Shown piece by piece: positions 1 to 9,089 of a DNA stretch of 64,000 nt (the stretch's first letter is position 1; the number at the start of each line of letters is the position of its first letter). The position numbers and the translations under genes are program-made. A model generated the notes under the pieces. That model saw nothing but the letters and a program-made list of their open reading frames with translations. It made no database searches and was not told the DNA's origin. The stretch covers positions 92,084-156,083 of the forward strand of contig NZ_BMRO01000015.1 in assembly GCF_014648675.1 (NCBI RefSeq). The letters are read 5' to 3'. Origin of the DNA: Actinomadura livida (GTDB taxonomy: Bacteria > Actinomycetota > Actinomycetes > Streptosporangiales > Streptosporangiaceae).

Positions 1-436
1 GCGCGACCGGCTGGACGACCGCATCCGCGTCTCGACGGGCCGGCGGATCGCCAAGGTCGTCGAGGAGGAGGACGGCCTCGCCCTCACCACCGTCGACCGC
101 ACCGGGCGGCGCCTGGTGACGGAGGTGGAGCACGTGATCGCCGCGACCGGGTTCGTCCCGGACGTGGCCCGGCTGACGATGATCTCGCCGGAGCTGCGCG
201 CCCGCGTCACCACCCGGCACGGGGCGCCGGTGCTCAGCCGCGACTTCGAGTCGTCCCTGCAGGGGCTGTACTTCGCGGGCCTCGCCGCGGCGCCGACGTT
301 CGGGCCGGTCATGCGGTTCGTGCACGGCGCCGACTTCGCGGCCCGCCGGATCGCGCACCACATCATCCGGCGGACGCCCCGCAGGCGGCCGTCCGCGGGA
401 CGGCACGCCGCCGTCCTGGAGCCCGACGTGCGGTGA
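1..436 (+). CDS. Flavin-dependent oxidoreductase, NAD(P)-binding type (3' end only)
   Basis: Only the last 144 codons are inside the window; the frame is open from base 2, so the gene begins upstream. The visible part has the ATGF motif (bases 146-157) that ends the nucleotide-binding domain in flavin-containing monooxygenases and SidA/IucD-like hydroxylases, then a GLYFAGLAAAPTFGPVMRF stretch typical of the C-terminal FAD-contact region. The tail after about base 385 is Arg-rich. An FAD/NAD(P)H oxidoreductase is well supported by these motifs. The substrate cannot be read from a fragment, and N-hydroxylase or thioredoxin-reductase-like roles are equally possible. Confidence 0.7.
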   Translation, partial: RDRLDDRIRVSTGRRIAKVVEEEDGLALTTVDRTGRRLVTEVEHVIAATGFVPDVARLTMISPELRARVTTRHGAPVLSRDFESSLQGLYFAGLAAAPTFGPVMRFVHGADFAARRIAHHIIRRTPRRRPSAGRHAAVLEPDVR

Positions 437-506
437 AGGATCCTCCTCCGGCCGGCGGGCGGCCCGTCCGGGCGGCCCGCCGCTCGCGTCACCGCCGGTA
501 CGGGTG

Positions 507-749
507 TCATCGCCGGTACGGGTGCGCGGCTCGGCGCGCGCGGTCGGTGCGCGCCTTGGCGAGCCACCACTCCCAGCGGGAGTACAGCGTCCAGGCCCCG
601 GACCGGAGCCGCTCCGCACGGGTGCCCGGAGCTTCGGGGACGACGGGGACGACGAGGACGCGGACCTCGGTGCGGGTGACGAGCGTGCGGCGGGGGCGCC
701 GGCGGCGCGCCGGCCGCAGGCGCGCGAGCGCGGACGGGGTGTCGGGCAT
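507..749 (-). CDS. Small basic hypothetical protein (80 aa)
   Basis: An 80-residue Arg/Ala-rich protein with no recognised domain. Its C-terminal half contains a Trp-rich segment, SGAWTLYSRWEWWLAKAR, less likely in a random reading of GC-rich DNA. I chose the ATG at 749 because GAGGAG lies 7 nt upstream; the ATG at 755 sits too close to that site and the first possible start (857) has none. It converges on the preceding oxidoreductase. The function is unknown, and the protein could be a chance reading frame. Confidence 0.4.
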   Translation of the reverse strand: MPDTPSALARLRPARRRRPRRTLVTRTEVRVLVVPVVPEAPGTRAERLRSGAWTLYSRWEWWLAKARTDRARRAAHPYRR

Positions 750-1059
750 CGGCATGCTCCTCGGGCGGGTGGCCTCCGTGACCGGATGCTCGCAGAGCGT
801 AGCGCAACGGATACCGCCCACCATGCTTCTCCCGGATTCCGCCGCAGGACCTGGCACCGGCCCATAAAAGGCTGCAAAGGGCGACGAAACGGGCTCTAGC
901 GGGCGGGAAATTCCGCGCCGGGGAAACGGGAATTCATGCCCGGGTAAATGATTCGGGGACGCGCCGGAAGACCGGGCAACGACTCATTGATCGCGCGTTC
1001 CATGGTGCTACGTTCGTGCCGTTCCGAAGGCACCGGACCATGCGAGGAGAGAACCGGCA
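750..1059. promoter_or_regulatory. Divergent intergenic region with possible ECF-type promoter
   Basis: No gene is visible in these 310 bases, which separate the leftward small protein from the rightward surface-protein gene. GGAAAC at 922-927 and GTAAAT at 944-949 are separated by 16 bases, which resembles the spacing of an ECF sigma-factor promoter facing right. The assignment is by eye and weak. Confidence 0.2.
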
Positions 1060-1998
1060 GTGGAGTCCGCACCGATCCACCGAGGGGCGAACAGCCCCCA
1101 GGGTCGTCCGCGGCATGCCGTCGTCCTCGTTCTCGTCCGCGTGATCGCCATCACCGGTTTCGCCGTCGCGGGCTGGCTCGCCATGGCGGCGCTGACCGAC
1201 TCCGCGTCCGCCGCCCAGCCGGGGCCGCGCGTGGCCGTGCCGGGGGACGGCACCGTCCGCGAGGCCGCTCCCGCGCTCCAGGGGCTCGCCCCCGCGCAGG
1301 CCGGCGTCCGGCCCGTGCTCGGCGCCGTCCCGGCGCGGGTGCGGGAGAACGGCGACCGCCGGCTCCGGGCCCTCGGGGCCTGGCAGCGGGAGATCTCCGG
1401 GGTGCCGGACCGCCTGCGGGACATCGAGCACGACCCCGTGCGGTTCCTCCAGGAGCGGCGGCACGAGGTGTTCGACGGCAAGGACCAGGCCGTCCAGCAG
1501 GTGCGGGGGCTGGCCGACGCGGCCGGCGTCCCGCGCGTGGAGATCGCCGGGGTCCGGCCGACCGCGCCCCTCGGGGGCGAGCTCGTGCAGGGCATCACCG
1601 ACGTGCGGCCCGGCCTCCCGGACGACGAGCCGCAGACCGGTGAGACCCCGGAGACGCCGGCGGACGACGAGGCCCGCGCGAGCGGCGAGGAGCCGCCCGC
1701 CGGCGCCGAGGCCGCCCCCGCCGCCCGGTCGTCCCTCGCCGGCGCCGCCGCGGCGGACGACGCACCGGGTCACTGCACCGGATGCCAGGAAGACCGGCAC
1801 CCGGCCGACCCGGCCCTGCCCTCAGGCCAGGACAACCCGCGTGGTGCGGGCTCCGGCGGGCACACCTTCACGCCGGTCGCCGACCTGCTCAAGAACCGGC
1901 ACCCCGCGGCACCGCCCGCCGTCGAGCCGGGCACCTTCCACCGCACGGCGCTGACCGACGTGTCCGCGCCCGGCGGCCCCTCCGTCGTCCCCGACTAG
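1060..1998 (+). CDS. Secreted or membrane-anchored hypothetical protein
   Basis: A 312-residue protein. Residues 1-19 are basic, residues 20-46 form one hydrophobic helix, and an A-S-A-A cleavage-like site follows at about residue 50, so it is exported or anchored by its N-terminus. The rest is polar and rich in Ala, Pro, Glu and Arg, without a recognisable catalytic domain; a CTGC pair (C-x-x-C) lies in the C-terminal third. The start is a GTG preceded by GAGGAG at 10-11 nt. It precedes the chaplin and sortase genes on the same strand, which suggests a cell-surface role, but the function is unknown. Confidence 0.6.
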   Translation: MESAPIHRGANSPQGRPRHAVVLVLVRVIAITGFAVAGWLAMAALTDSASAAQPGPRVAVPGDGTVREAAPALQGLAPAQAGVRPVLGAVPARVRENGDRRLRALGAWQREISGVPDRLRDIEHDPVRFLQERRHEVFDGKDQAVQQVRGLADAAGVPRVEIAGVRPTAPLGGELVQGITDVRPGLPDDEPQTGETPETPADDEARASGEEPPAGAEAAPAARSSLAGAAAADDAPGHCTGCQEDRHPADPALPSGQDNPRGAGSGGHTFTPVADLLKNRHPAAPPAVEPGTFHRTALTDVSAPGGPSVVPD

Positions 1999-2066
1999 GG
2001 GCACCCGGCCCGAAGCGGCCCCTTCCCGACGGCCCGCGCGCCGCGCTGACGCGCGCCGCCCGTCCC

Positions 2067-2084
2067 CGATCACCCCGGTGATCG
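2067..2084. promoter_or_regulatory. Palindrome upstream of the chaplin gene
   Basis: An 8+2+8 perfect inverted repeat (CGATCACC, CC, GGTGATCG) lies 112 bp before the chaplin start codon. Its short centre suggests a protein-binding site rather than a hairpin. It could also help end transcription of the upstream gene. Confidence 0.35.
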
Positions 2085-2196
2085 ACTCCACGGTCCATCC
2101 TCCAGCGGCATCGGCCCATCGGGCCCCTGCCGGCTGCGCTCACCTGCAAGGCGCGCAGCGAACCACCGATTCACCAATGCGAACAGGAGCAACACC

Positions 2197-3225
2197 ATGC
2201 GCAAGTGGGCAAGGAACACCGGCCGCGCCGCCCTGGTGGCCGCGGGTGCCGTCGTCGCCGGCGCCGCCTTCGGCTCCGCCGGCACCGCGGGGGCCGCCAC
2301 GCTGCCCGGCGACTTCGGGAGCATGTACGACGGCGCCCGGCAGGGCGGCTTCGGCCACGGCGGCTTCGGCAACGTCGACATGGCGTCGGCGGGCAACGTC
2401 GGGCTGGGCAACGGCAACCAGGTGTTCGCGCCGATCAGCGTCCCGATCGACGTGTGCGGCAACGCCATCGCGATCGCCGGGCTCAGCCAGGCCGAGTGCA
2501 CCGGCGGCGCGCAGGTCGGATCCGGCGGGTCCGGCAACGGCTACCGCGGCGCCGACCGGGGGGACCACCGCCACGGCGGTGGCGGCGGCGAGCTGAACCA
2601 GCTGAGCTACGGCAACGTCGGCCTGGGCAACGGCAACCAGGTGTACGCCCCGATCAACGCGCCGATCAGCGTCTGCGGCAACGCGGTCTCCGCGGTGCTC
2701 GCCGCCGCGGGGGCCCAGTGCGAGGGCGGCGCGTCCGTCGAGCGCGGCGGGCCCGAGGTGAACCAGGCCTCGGCCGGCAACGTCGGGGCGCTGAACGGCA
2801 ACCAGGTCTTCCTGCCGGTCAACGCGCCGATCAGCGTGTGCGGCAACTCCGTCGCGGCCGTCCTGGCCCTGGCGCAGGCGCAGTGCGAGGGCGGCGCGTC
2901 CGTCGAGCGCGGTGACCCGCAGCTGCCGCCCACGCTGCGGACGCCGCCGAAGAAGAAGAGCAAGGCGTACAAGCCGGCCAAGAACCGGCCCGCCGCCGGG
3001 AAGAAGCCGCTGCCGTCGACGCAGCGGGGCAACGCGCACCGCATGGCCGCGGCCACGCCCGACTACCGGCGCGCGGACGGGCTGCCCGCGGTGCAGCAGT
3101 TCATGGGCACGCTCAAGCGGACGGGCGCGCCCGTCCCCGGGCTGGACGTCCAGCCGGGCGAGATCGGGCCGAAGCTGTCGGCGGACGGCGGCCAGCCGGT
3201 GAACCTCGGTACGGCGCTGCACTGA
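2197..3225 (+). CDS. Chaplin-family protein with three chaplin domains
   Basis: Chaplins are secreted amyloid-forming surfactants that coat aerial hyphae and spores. This 342-residue protein starts with a signal peptide (residues 1-34, ending AGAA) and carries three chaplin domains at about 66-101, 139-175 and 194-230. Each has the N-V-G-x-x-N-G-N-Q core, the I-x-V-C-G-N motif and a second Cys (pairs C87/C101, C160/C175, C215/C230). A Lys/Pro-rich linker (about 250-275) and a 60-residue polar tail follow. There is no LPxTG/LAxTG motif or C-terminal membrane helix, unlike the long wall-anchored Streptomyces chaplins, although a sortase gene is next door. The ATG has AGGAG 7-8 nt upstream. Confidence 0.92.
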   Translation: MRKWARNTGRAALVAAGAVVAGAAFGSAGTAGAATLPGDFGSMYDGARQGGFGHGGFGNVDMASAGNVGLGNGNQVFAPISVPIDVCGNAIAIAGLSQAECTGGAQVGSGGSGNGYRGADRGDHRHGGGGGELNQLSYGNVGLGNGNQVYAPINAPISVCGNAVSAVLAAAGAQCEGGASVERGGPEVNQASAGNVGALNGNQVFLPVNAPISVCGNSVAAVLALAQAQCEGGASVERGDPQLPPTLRTPPKKKSKAYKPAKNRPAAGKKPLPSTQRGNAHRMAAATPDYRRADGLPAVQQFMGTLKRTGAPVPGLDVQPGEIGPKLSADGGQPVNLGTALH

Positions 3226-3235
3226 AGGCCCTGAT

Positions 3236-3259
3236 CGGCGCGGGTGACGACCCGCGCCG
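3236..3259 (+). terminator. Hairpin just after the chaplin stop codon
   Basis: A perfect 10-bp stem (CGGCGCGGGT / ACCCGCGCCG) closes a GACG loop 10 nt after the chaplin stop. There is no T-tract, as is common for GC-rich actinomycete terminators. Confidence 0.5.
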
Positions 3260-3343
3260 GTGACGAGCCCTTCCCGCCCGGTGTGCACCCGGGGCCCGCA
3301 CGGGCCCGGCCCGGGACGGAGGCGGGAAGGACTCCACGGGGGA

Positions 3344-3369
3344 GGGGCGGCAGACGTGCCGCCCCTTTT
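3344..3369 (+). terminator. Intrinsic terminator with T-tract between chaplin and sortase
   Basis: A perfect 9-bp stem (GGGGCGGCA / TGCCGCCCC) with a GACG loop is followed directly by TTTT, the classic factor-independent form. It lies 120 bp past the chaplin stop and 94 bp before the sortase start, so it either ends chaplin transcription or attenuates read-through into the sortase gene. Confidence 0.7.
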
Positions 3370-3411
3370 CCCTGTCCGGCCTTTTCGCTGTCCGGCCTTT
3401 TCTCTGTCCGC
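3364..3411 (+). repeat. Three tandem 16-bp pyrimidine-rich repeats
   Basis: CCTTTTCNCTGTCCGG occurs three times head to tail (starts 3364, 3380, 3396; the third has a changed end). The first copy overlaps the T-tract of the terminator. The array fills the leader between that terminator and the sortase gene. Its role is unknown. Confidence 0.7.
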
Positions 3412-3462
3412 GGCTTTTCCGGCACCCCTTTCCCCAGCGCCCCCGCATCGATGGAGGTAGAC

Positions 3463-4038
3463 ATGCTCGACCGCAAGCTGCTCGACCGCAGGCCGTTCGC
3501 CGCGGCGGCCCTCGCCGCCTGCTGCGGCCTTTCCGTGCTCGGCGCCCCGCAGGCGCGGGCGGAGGCGGCCGCGCCCGCTCCCGCCGCCGCACCCGAGCGG
3601 CCGAAGAAGGGCTCGGTGATCGCGGACATCCAGATCAAGCGGATGGGCCTCAAGGCCACGGTCAAGGAGGGCGTCAGCCAGGCGGTGCTGCGGTACGCCG
3701 TCGGCCACTATCCGGGGACGGCCCTTCCCGGGCAGGAGGGGAACACGGTGCTGTTCGGCCACCGGACGACCTGGCGGCGCCCCTTCCACGACCTGGACAA
3801 GGTGCGGCGCGGCGACCGGATCGTCCTGCGCGCCGGGCGCATGTCGTACGTCTACACGGCGCGGAGCACGCACGTCATCAAGGCGAGGGACCGGCGGGTC
3901 CTGGAGCCCGTGCCGTTCGTCCGGCGCAGCGCGCCCGACGGCGAGTACATCTCGCTCATCACCTGCACCCCGAAGGGGTCGGACCGGTACCGCCTCGTCG
4001 TCGTCGGCGTGCGCCGCCACAAGAAGCCCGCCGGCTGA
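3463..4038 (+). CDS. Class E sortase
   Basis: Sortases are cysteine transpeptidases that join sorting-signal proteins to the cell wall outside the membrane. This 191-residue protein has an N-terminal export signal (residues 1-33) and the sortase barrel from about residue 50. The catalytic His is H100 (in LFGHRT), the Cys is C168 (in LITCTPKGS) and the Arg is R175 or R177; the T-C-T-P-K context is typical of class E. I chose the ATG at 3463 because GGAGG ends 5 nt upstream. The signal could be cut at ARA-E (about residue 33), or as a lipoprotein at L-A-A-C (C20). No neighbour in view carries an obvious LAxTG substrate motif. Confidence 0.88.
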   Translation: MLDRKLLDRRPFAAAALAACCGLSVLGAPQARAEAAAPAPAAAPERPKKGSVIADIQIKRMGLKATVKEGVSQAVLRYAVGHYPGTALPGQEGNTVLFGHRTTWRRPFHDLDKVRRGDRIVLRAGRMSYVYTARSTHVIKARDRRVLEPVPFVRRSAPDGEYISLITCTPKGSDRYRLVVVGVRRHKKPAG

Positions 4039-4054
4039 CGCCGGACGGCCGGAC

Positions 4055-4079
4055 GCCGGGCGGAACGCGTCCGCCCGGC
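4055..4079. terminator. Bidirectional hairpin between convergent genes
   Basis: A perfect 10-bp stem (GCCGGGCGGA / TCCGCCCGGC) with a 5-nt loop lies between the converging sortase and metalloprotease genes and could stop transcription from both sides. Confidence 0.55.
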
Positions 4080-4096
4080 ACCCGCCCGGCACCCGC

Positions 4097-5194
4097 TCAG
4101 CGCGCGCCGTAGAGCGCCATCAGCCCGTTGTAGTCGCCCCTGCCGAGGGTGGCGAGACCGTTGTCGCACGCGGCGACGGACGGCGCCATCGTGAGGCGGG
4201 TGTGGTTCGCCCCTCCGACGTGCCCGAGGCCGAGGACGTGGCCCGCCTCGTGGGTGGCGACGGCCTCGGTCGAGTAGCTCCCGGCCGTGCAGGACCCTCC
4301 CGACCACCAGCGCTTCCCCTGCTCCTGCAGCGCCATGTCGGTCTCCAGCGTGCTGCTGCCCCGGTACCAGACGCAGGTGGCGGCGAGGATGTTGCTCCCC
4401 GCGCCGGTCATGGCCAGCCAGCCGAACGTGTTGGACCGGTCGCGGGTCCCGCAGCCGGCGTTCCTGGTGATGTCCGGGGCGGCGGCGGCCCGTCCCGCGT
4501 GCCGCGTGCTCACGTTCGGGGACGGGCTGAACCGGCCCCCCGCGGCGCAGTCGGTGCGGGCGCCGGCCATGTTGGAGACGCCCCGGATGATGCCGTTCAC
4601 CGGGAGCCCGCGCTGCCCCGGGTAGTGCCGCCAGAGGACCGTGGAGCCCCGCGGCCACCTGCTGCCTTCGAGGCGGTACGCGCCGTCCTGGCACGCGTTC
4701 GCGGGGGCCCGGGCACCGCGCGGCCGGCCCTGCGGCACCCGCTCGTCGGACGTGCTGAAGCTGACCCGGCCGGTGCGGCCGTCGACGTCGATGCGCAGCT
4801 CGGCGCCGCCCCCGGTGGTGCGCAGCGCGTGCGCGACGAGCGAGGTGCCGTCCGCCGGGACGACCGCGGTGATGCCGTTCACGCCGCGCACGGTCCGCCC
4901 GCGCAGATCGCAGTCGGCGATCTTGACGTGTCGCGGCATCGCGCGGGTCTGCAGTGTCCCGCCGGGCTTGCACCAGGCGGGCGGCCGCGGGCCGGCGCCG
5001 ACCGGGCCCGCCCCGGCGTGCACCGTGCCCGGCCCGACCGGGCCGGTCCCGGCGGTCACATTCCCCGGGCCGACCGGGCCCGGGTCGGCGGTCACCGTGC
5101 CCGGGCCGGCCCCGGCGGTCACCGTCCCCACGACCATCGCGGCCACCGCCGCCGTGACCGCCGCCCGCCGGAACTCGCGTGAATATCCGTGCAT
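4097..5194 (-). CDS. Secreted metzincin-like zinc metalloprotease
   Basis: A 365-residue exported protein with a signal peptide at about residues 1-28. Residues 28-70 are a low-complexity stretch of near-repeats (G-P-V-G-P-G, V-T-A-G, A-G-A-G-P). The C-terminal domain carries the metzincin zinc site HEAGHVLGLGH at 315-325, with a Met-turn (LTMAPS) about 20 residues later, as in matrixin-type proteases. Several Cys residues suggest disulfides. It is transcribed toward the sortase and probably acts outside the cell on envelope or nutrient proteins. The family call is firm and the substrate unknown. The repeat stretch is also visible in the DNA at about 4985-5130. Confidence 0.85.
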   Translation of the reverse strand: MHGYSREFRRAAVTAAVAAMVVGTVTAGAGPGTVTADPGPVGPGNVTAGTGPVGPGTVHAGAGPVGAGPRPPAWCKPGGTLQTRAMPRHVKIADCDLRGRTVRGVNGITAVVPADGTSLVAHALRTTGGGAELRIDVDGRTGRVSFSTSDERVPQGRPRGARAPANACQDGAYRLEGSRWPRGSTVLWRHYPGQRGLPVNGIIRGVSNMAGARTDCAAGGRFSPSPNVSTRHAGRAAAAPDITRNAGCGTRDRSNTFGWLAMTGAGSNILAATCVWYRGSSTLETDMALQEQGKRWWSGGSCTAGSYSTEAVATHEAGHVLGLGHVGGANHTRLTMAPSVAACDNGLATLGRGDYNGLMALYGAR

Positions 5195-5530
5195 ATCAGT
5201 TCTCCGATGTCTGGAAGCGTCTTTTCGGAGTCTTGCGCGGACGGCGGAAAGAAAAACCGCGACTTCCTAAAATGATCACCATCGCCTGCATTTCGGCCCT
5301 CGCAAAAATGGCACCATCGGACTATTTGCGGAAATAGCGGCCAGCTGCCGCCGGGTGCTCGGGGTATGCGGCTGGTAAATCATTTTCCATGATCCCGCAA
5401 ACGCGTTTTATTTTGGGTCATTTTGGTAACCCAGCAAGTATTCCGGCAATCCACCGCTACCGAGTGGCGGGTACCGCCTCCCCTCACTCTCCGCCGACCG
5501 GCAGCGTTCACGAGAGCAGAGGTGTTCAAC
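5195..5530. promoter_or_regulatory. Divergent promoter region with a small palindrome
   Basis: This AT-richer 336-bp stretch separates the leftward metalloprotease from the rightward PRC-barrel gene and holds no convincing gene. CTATTT and AAATAG (5322-5327 and 5332-5337) form a perfect inverted repeat around GCGG. A stress-sigma-like pair, GTTT near 5404 and GGTAAC near 5424, may serve the rightward gene. Both are by-eye suggestions. Confidence 0.35.
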
Positions 5531-6520
5531 GTGCAGGCGCAGACACAGGTGCGGGAACTCATGGGCATGAGCGTGACCGACACCAACGGCACGAAGGTCG
5601 GCACGATCAAGCAGGTCTACCTCAACGACGACTCCGGGTCGCCGGAGTGGGTGACCGTGCACACCGGATGGTTCGGGATGCGAGAGAGCTTCGTGCCCCT
5701 GGCCGGGACGCGCAGGAACCAGGATGCCCTCCAGGTCCCGTACGACAAGGAGACCATCAAGGGCGCTCCGAACGTGGACGCGGACGAGCACCTCTCGCAC
5801 GCGCAGATCGTGGACCTGTACCGGCACTACGGCGTGCGTCCGCCGGGCGGCCGCCGGACGGGCGAGCAGGGGCCCCAGCAGGGAACGGACGAGGACCGCG
5901 AGGTCGCCGGCGAGGAGGCCAGGACGGCCAAGGGCGGCGACACCGCGGGCGCGGCGGGCAAGGAGGGCGCGCAGGGCAGGGCCGGGGCGCAGGGCGAGGC
6001 CGCTTCGCAGGGCGCCGCGGGCAAGCCGGAGACGCAGGGCGCCCCGGGCGCGGCCGGGATGGCCGTCCGTCCCGAGAAGGGCGGGCGGGAGCGGCAGGCC
6101 GCGCCGCCGCAGTCGGCGCGCGAGGGCGCCGATGCCCCGATGACCGAGATCACCCGGTCGGAGGAGCGGCTGCGCATCGGCACCGAACGGCACGAGTCGG
6201 GCCGGGTCCGGGTGCACAAGTGGGTCGAGACCGAGATGGTCGAGCACACGATCCCCGTCTCGCACGAGGAGATCCGGATCGACCGCGAGCCGATCGCGGG
6301 CGGCGAGCCGAGCTCGAACGTGTCGCTCTCCGAGGACGACCAGGAGATCATCCTGTACGAGGAGCGCCCGGTCGTCACCAAGGAGACCGTCCCGGTGGAG
6401 CGCATCCGGATCCGCACCGACCAGGTGCAGGACGAGCAGACGGTGCGCGGCGAGATCCGCAAGGAGCGCATCGAGGTGACGCGCGACGAGATCCCCACCG
6501 AGAAGGAGCCGCGCACCTGA
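5531..6520 (+). CDS. PRC-barrel and DUF2382 (YsnF/AvaK-type) stress protein
   Basis: A 329-residue protein. The N-terminal PRC barrel (about 1-110) begins with the typical V-R-E-L-M-G-M-S-V-x-D and G-T-I-K-Q-V-Y-L sequence. A Gly/Ala/Gln-rich linker follows (about 125-205), then a DUF2382 domain (about 210-329) with R-L-x-I-G-T-E-R, a V-E-T-E-M-V-E-H-T-I-P-V motif and repeated acidic strands. Such proteins are general-stress proteins in actinobacteria. There is no signal peptide, so it is cytoplasmic. I chose the GTG at 5531, with AGAGGTG 6 nt upstream. Confidence 0.85.
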   Translation: MQAQTQVRELMGMSVTDTNGTKVGTIKQVYLNDDSGSPEWVTVHTGWFGMRESFVPLAGTRRNQDALQVPYDKETIKGAPNVDADEHLSHAQIVDLYRHYGVRPPGGRRTGEQGPQQGTDEDREVAGEEARTAKGGDTAGAAGKEGAQGRAGAQGEAASQGAAGKPETQGAPGAAGMAVRPEKGGRERQAAPPQSAREGADAPMTEITRSEERLRIGTERHESGRVRVHKWVETEMVEHTIPVSHEEIRIDREPIAGGEPSSNVSLSEDDQEIILYEERPVVTKETVPVERIRIRTDQVQDEQTVRGEIRKERIEVTRDEIPTEKEPRT

Positions 6521-6572
6521 CCAAGCCCACCGATTTCACCGTGTGCGGGAGTGCCATCTCTGGAGAACGGAC

Positions 6573-6613
6573 GCGCCCGGCCGAGCCGCCCCACCCGCCG
6601 GCCGGCCGGGCGC
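6573..6613 (+). terminator. GC-rich hairpin downstream of the PRC-barrel gene
   Basis: A perfect 10-bp stem (GCGCCCGGCC / GGCCGGGCGC) with a 21-nt loop lies 52 nt past the stop codon. There is no T-tract, so it is a probable rather than certain terminator. Confidence 0.4.
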
Positions 6614-6884
6614 CCGTTCGTGCGCCCCGGCGCGGGCGCCCCTCGGGGGGTGACCGGGTGTGGCCATCGGGTCGGCTGGGGCGGGGGTTTCATATGGCGC
6701 CCGCCGGCGGCCCGCGCGGCGGGCGGGCCGCGGCCGATCCGGGCCCGGCCCACCAGCGTCTCGACGCGTCCGCATAACGCGCGAAGTTGATCTCTGTCAA
6801 CCGTCCCTTTCACGCCGCGAACAAAGGGTCGCCGGGAAATAGTTAGGTTTCTTGACAGGTAGTGGGAGCCGGGGGAGGTTCCTG

Positions 6885-6899
6885 GGTGACGACGTCACC
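6885..6899. promoter_or_regulatory. Palindromic candidate operator of the GH3 gene
   Basis: GGTGACG, A, CGTCACC form a perfect 7+1+7 palindrome, the usual shape of a dimeric repressor site, 102 bp before the GH3 start codon. It does not match the CebR-type TGGGAGC repeat of cellulose regulons. Confidence 0.45.
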
Positions 6900-6905
6900 G
6901 GCGCA

Positions 6906-6938
6906 GGGGTCATGGCCGTCCGGGCGAGCCATGACCCC
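6906..6938 (+). promoter_or_regulatory. Strong hairpin in the GH3 leader
   Basis: A perfect 11-bp inverted repeat (GGGGTCATGGC / GCCATGACCCC) encloses an 11-nt loop and ends 62 bp before the start codon. In RNA it would form a stable stem. It may be an attenuator, a regulator site or a 5'-end stabiliser. Confidence 0.5.
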
Positions 6939-7000
6939 GGGCTCCGGCGTGCGGTCCGCCGGGCCGCGCGGCGTCGAGGAAGCGACCCAGGAGGGACGAC

Positions 7001-8944
<1,944 letters not shown>

Positions 8945-8965
8945 GTCAGTCCCTTCACGGGGCCA

Positions 8966-9000
8966 GGGCCGGCCGCCCACCACCTCTGGGCGGCCGGCCC
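8966..9000 (+). terminator. Terminator after the GH3 gene
   Basis: A perfect 14-bp stem (8966-8979 with 8987-9000) closes a 7-nt loop 21 nt after the GH3 stop codon. It is one of the longest perfect hairpins in the window, without a T-tract. Confidence 0.65.
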
Positions 9001-9089
9001 GCTCCCGGTTCGCGGACGGTCCGCGGCGCTTGCCCCGTTTACGGTGGATCTAGGGGGAGAAGCTGCCCTCAGCGTTCGAAGGAGGGCGG

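Larger units (their letters stand above)
6521..7000. other. Long leader and intergenic region before the GH3 gene
   Basis: No protein gene is convincing in these 480 bases. They contain a terminator-like hairpin at 6573-6613, a GTTGA/TCAAC inverted pair at 6786-6801, a TTGACA at about 6853-6858, a perfect palindrome at 6885-6899 and a strong hairpin at 6906-6938. The last two lie within 120 bp of the GH3 start and are the likely control elements. Confidence 0.5.

Noticed and set aside
433..899. Rightward Arg-rich frames at 433-899
   Set aside because: No start site or domain; antisense to the small leftward gene and to promoter DNA.
2140..4092. 650-codon frame on the minus strand opposite the chaplin and sortase
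   Set aside because: It is antisense to well-supported genes and Arg/Ala-rich without any domain.
6860..6878. CebR-type TGGGAGC operator before the GH3 gene
   Set aside because: Only one half-site is present; the complementary half is missing.
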